Assembly: GCA_009829735.1 (NCBI GenBank)
Contig: CM020619.1
Coordinates: forward strand, 18,357,816 to 18,421,815
Length of the DNA: 64,000 nt
Source of the DNA: Pyropia yezoensis
Lineage: Eukaryota > Rhodophyta > Bangiophyceae > Bangiales > Bangiaceae
Direction: 5' to 3'
Shown in pieces: positions 63,623 through 64,000 of the stretch. How positions within the stretch are numbered: position 1 is the first letter of the stretch; every line of letters begins with the position of its first letter. The position numbers and the translations under genes were made by a program. The notes beneath the pieces were generated by a model. It saw only the letters and a program-made list of their open reading frames with translations, was not told the DNA's origin and searched no databases.

Positions 63623-64000
63623 ATGAATCTCCGCTCGCGTACCCGCAGCGGCGGCGCGCCCGAGCCCGCCCCCCCCACGGGCATCACCAAGAAGAAGACG
63701 TCCTCCAGCGCCGGGCGGGGCCGGGGCAAGGCCAAGACGCCCGCAGCGGGCGCTGCCGCCGCCGCCGCCGCTGATGAGGCGGCCATGGAGGTGGTGATGC
63801 CGCCCGCCACGTCGGCCGGCGCCAAGTCGGCGGCCGACGCGGGGAGCGCCGTCGCCGCGCCCGCGGCGGCAGTGGAGGCGGCGGCTGCACCCGCTGAGTC
63901 GGCGGCCAAGGTAGCGGCGTCGGCAAGTGCCAGCGACGCGGACAAGGCCAAGACGATGGTGGTATCTGATGATGCGGTGGCGGCGAGCGTTGTGGCTGAC
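63623..64000 (+). CDS. 5' end of an Ala/Lys-rich protein, runs off window
   Basis: ATG at 63623, preceded by a pyrimidine tract and the ATCACC context; 126 codons are open to the window edge. The N-terminus is basic with K-K-K and an AT-hook-like G-R-G-R-G-K (M-N-L-R-S-R-T-R-S-G-G), followed by Ala-rich sequence with scattered acids and Lys. There is no signal peptide. A chromatin or nuclear protein is plausible from composition only. Product unknown because the gene is cut. Confidence 0.6.
   Translation, partial: MNLRSRTRSGGAPEPAPPTGITKKKTSSSAGRGRGKAKTPAAGAAAAAAADEAAMEVVMPPATSAGAKSAADAGSAVAAPAAAVEAAAAPAESAAKVAASASASDADKAKTMVVSDDAVAASVVAD

Overview
The window looks like nuclear DNA of a GC-rich, intron-poor eukaryote. 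I infer a bangiophyte red alga of the Porphyra/Pyropia type, from the very high GC content, mostly uninterrupted GC3-biased genes, a Ty1/copia element, an organelle-type threonyl-tRNA synthetase with a presequence, and secreted Ala/Pro/Gly-rich proteins. This is inference from style; no marker gene (rRNA, tRNA, organelle gene) settles it. Most long open frames are antisense shadows or low-complexity GC reading and are left out.

Layout. 0-12 kb: a PH-domain protein, a secreted trypsin-fold protein that has lost two catalytic residues, a 53-bp perfect hairpin, and a minus-strand ankyrin-repeat gene broken by in-frame stops. 13.3-19.0 kb: a complete Ty1/copia retrotransposon with two 593-bp LTRs, a 5-bp target duplication and a half-tRNA-type primer site, but decayed gag and pol. 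19.4-22.9 kb: a 119-bp TA-flanked MITE and a second, plus-strand ankyrin gene. 23.4-38.4 kb is the gene-rich core: an Spb4/DDX55-type DEAD-box helicase, an organellar-type ThrRS, an ApbE/flavin-reductase-like fusion, a tandem REEP/HVA22 membrane protein with one clear 80-nt intron, and a secreted 8-Cys/Gly-Asn-repeat protein. 38.4-48.6 kb holds dispersed and tandem repeats and a possible RING protein. 48.6-50.2 kb holds a second copy of the 8-Cys family. 52-61 kb is a mobile-element nest: two copies of a 649-bp inverted-repeat element (one carrying the MITE), a 1.1-kb element with 30-bp TIRs, and a degenerate Fanzor (eukaryotic TnpB-like, RNA-guided nuclease family). The window ends in the start of a new plus-strand gene.

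The most notable item is the Fanzor relic at about 56.0-59.4 kb on the minus strand. It has a RuvC-I Asp, the Glu before the first Cys pair, a zinc ribbon and the R-D-x-N RuvC-III motif, all in one reading frame but with four premature stops. Several premature stops here and in the copia element fall where the family has, or may have, Trp, as if TGG had become TGA or TAG. That suggests decay by G-to-A type mutation rather than sequencing indels.

The core genes do not form a pathway: ribosome assembly, organelle translation, flavin handling, ER membrane shaping and an extracellular matrix family lie side by side. No operon-like logic is expected or seen.
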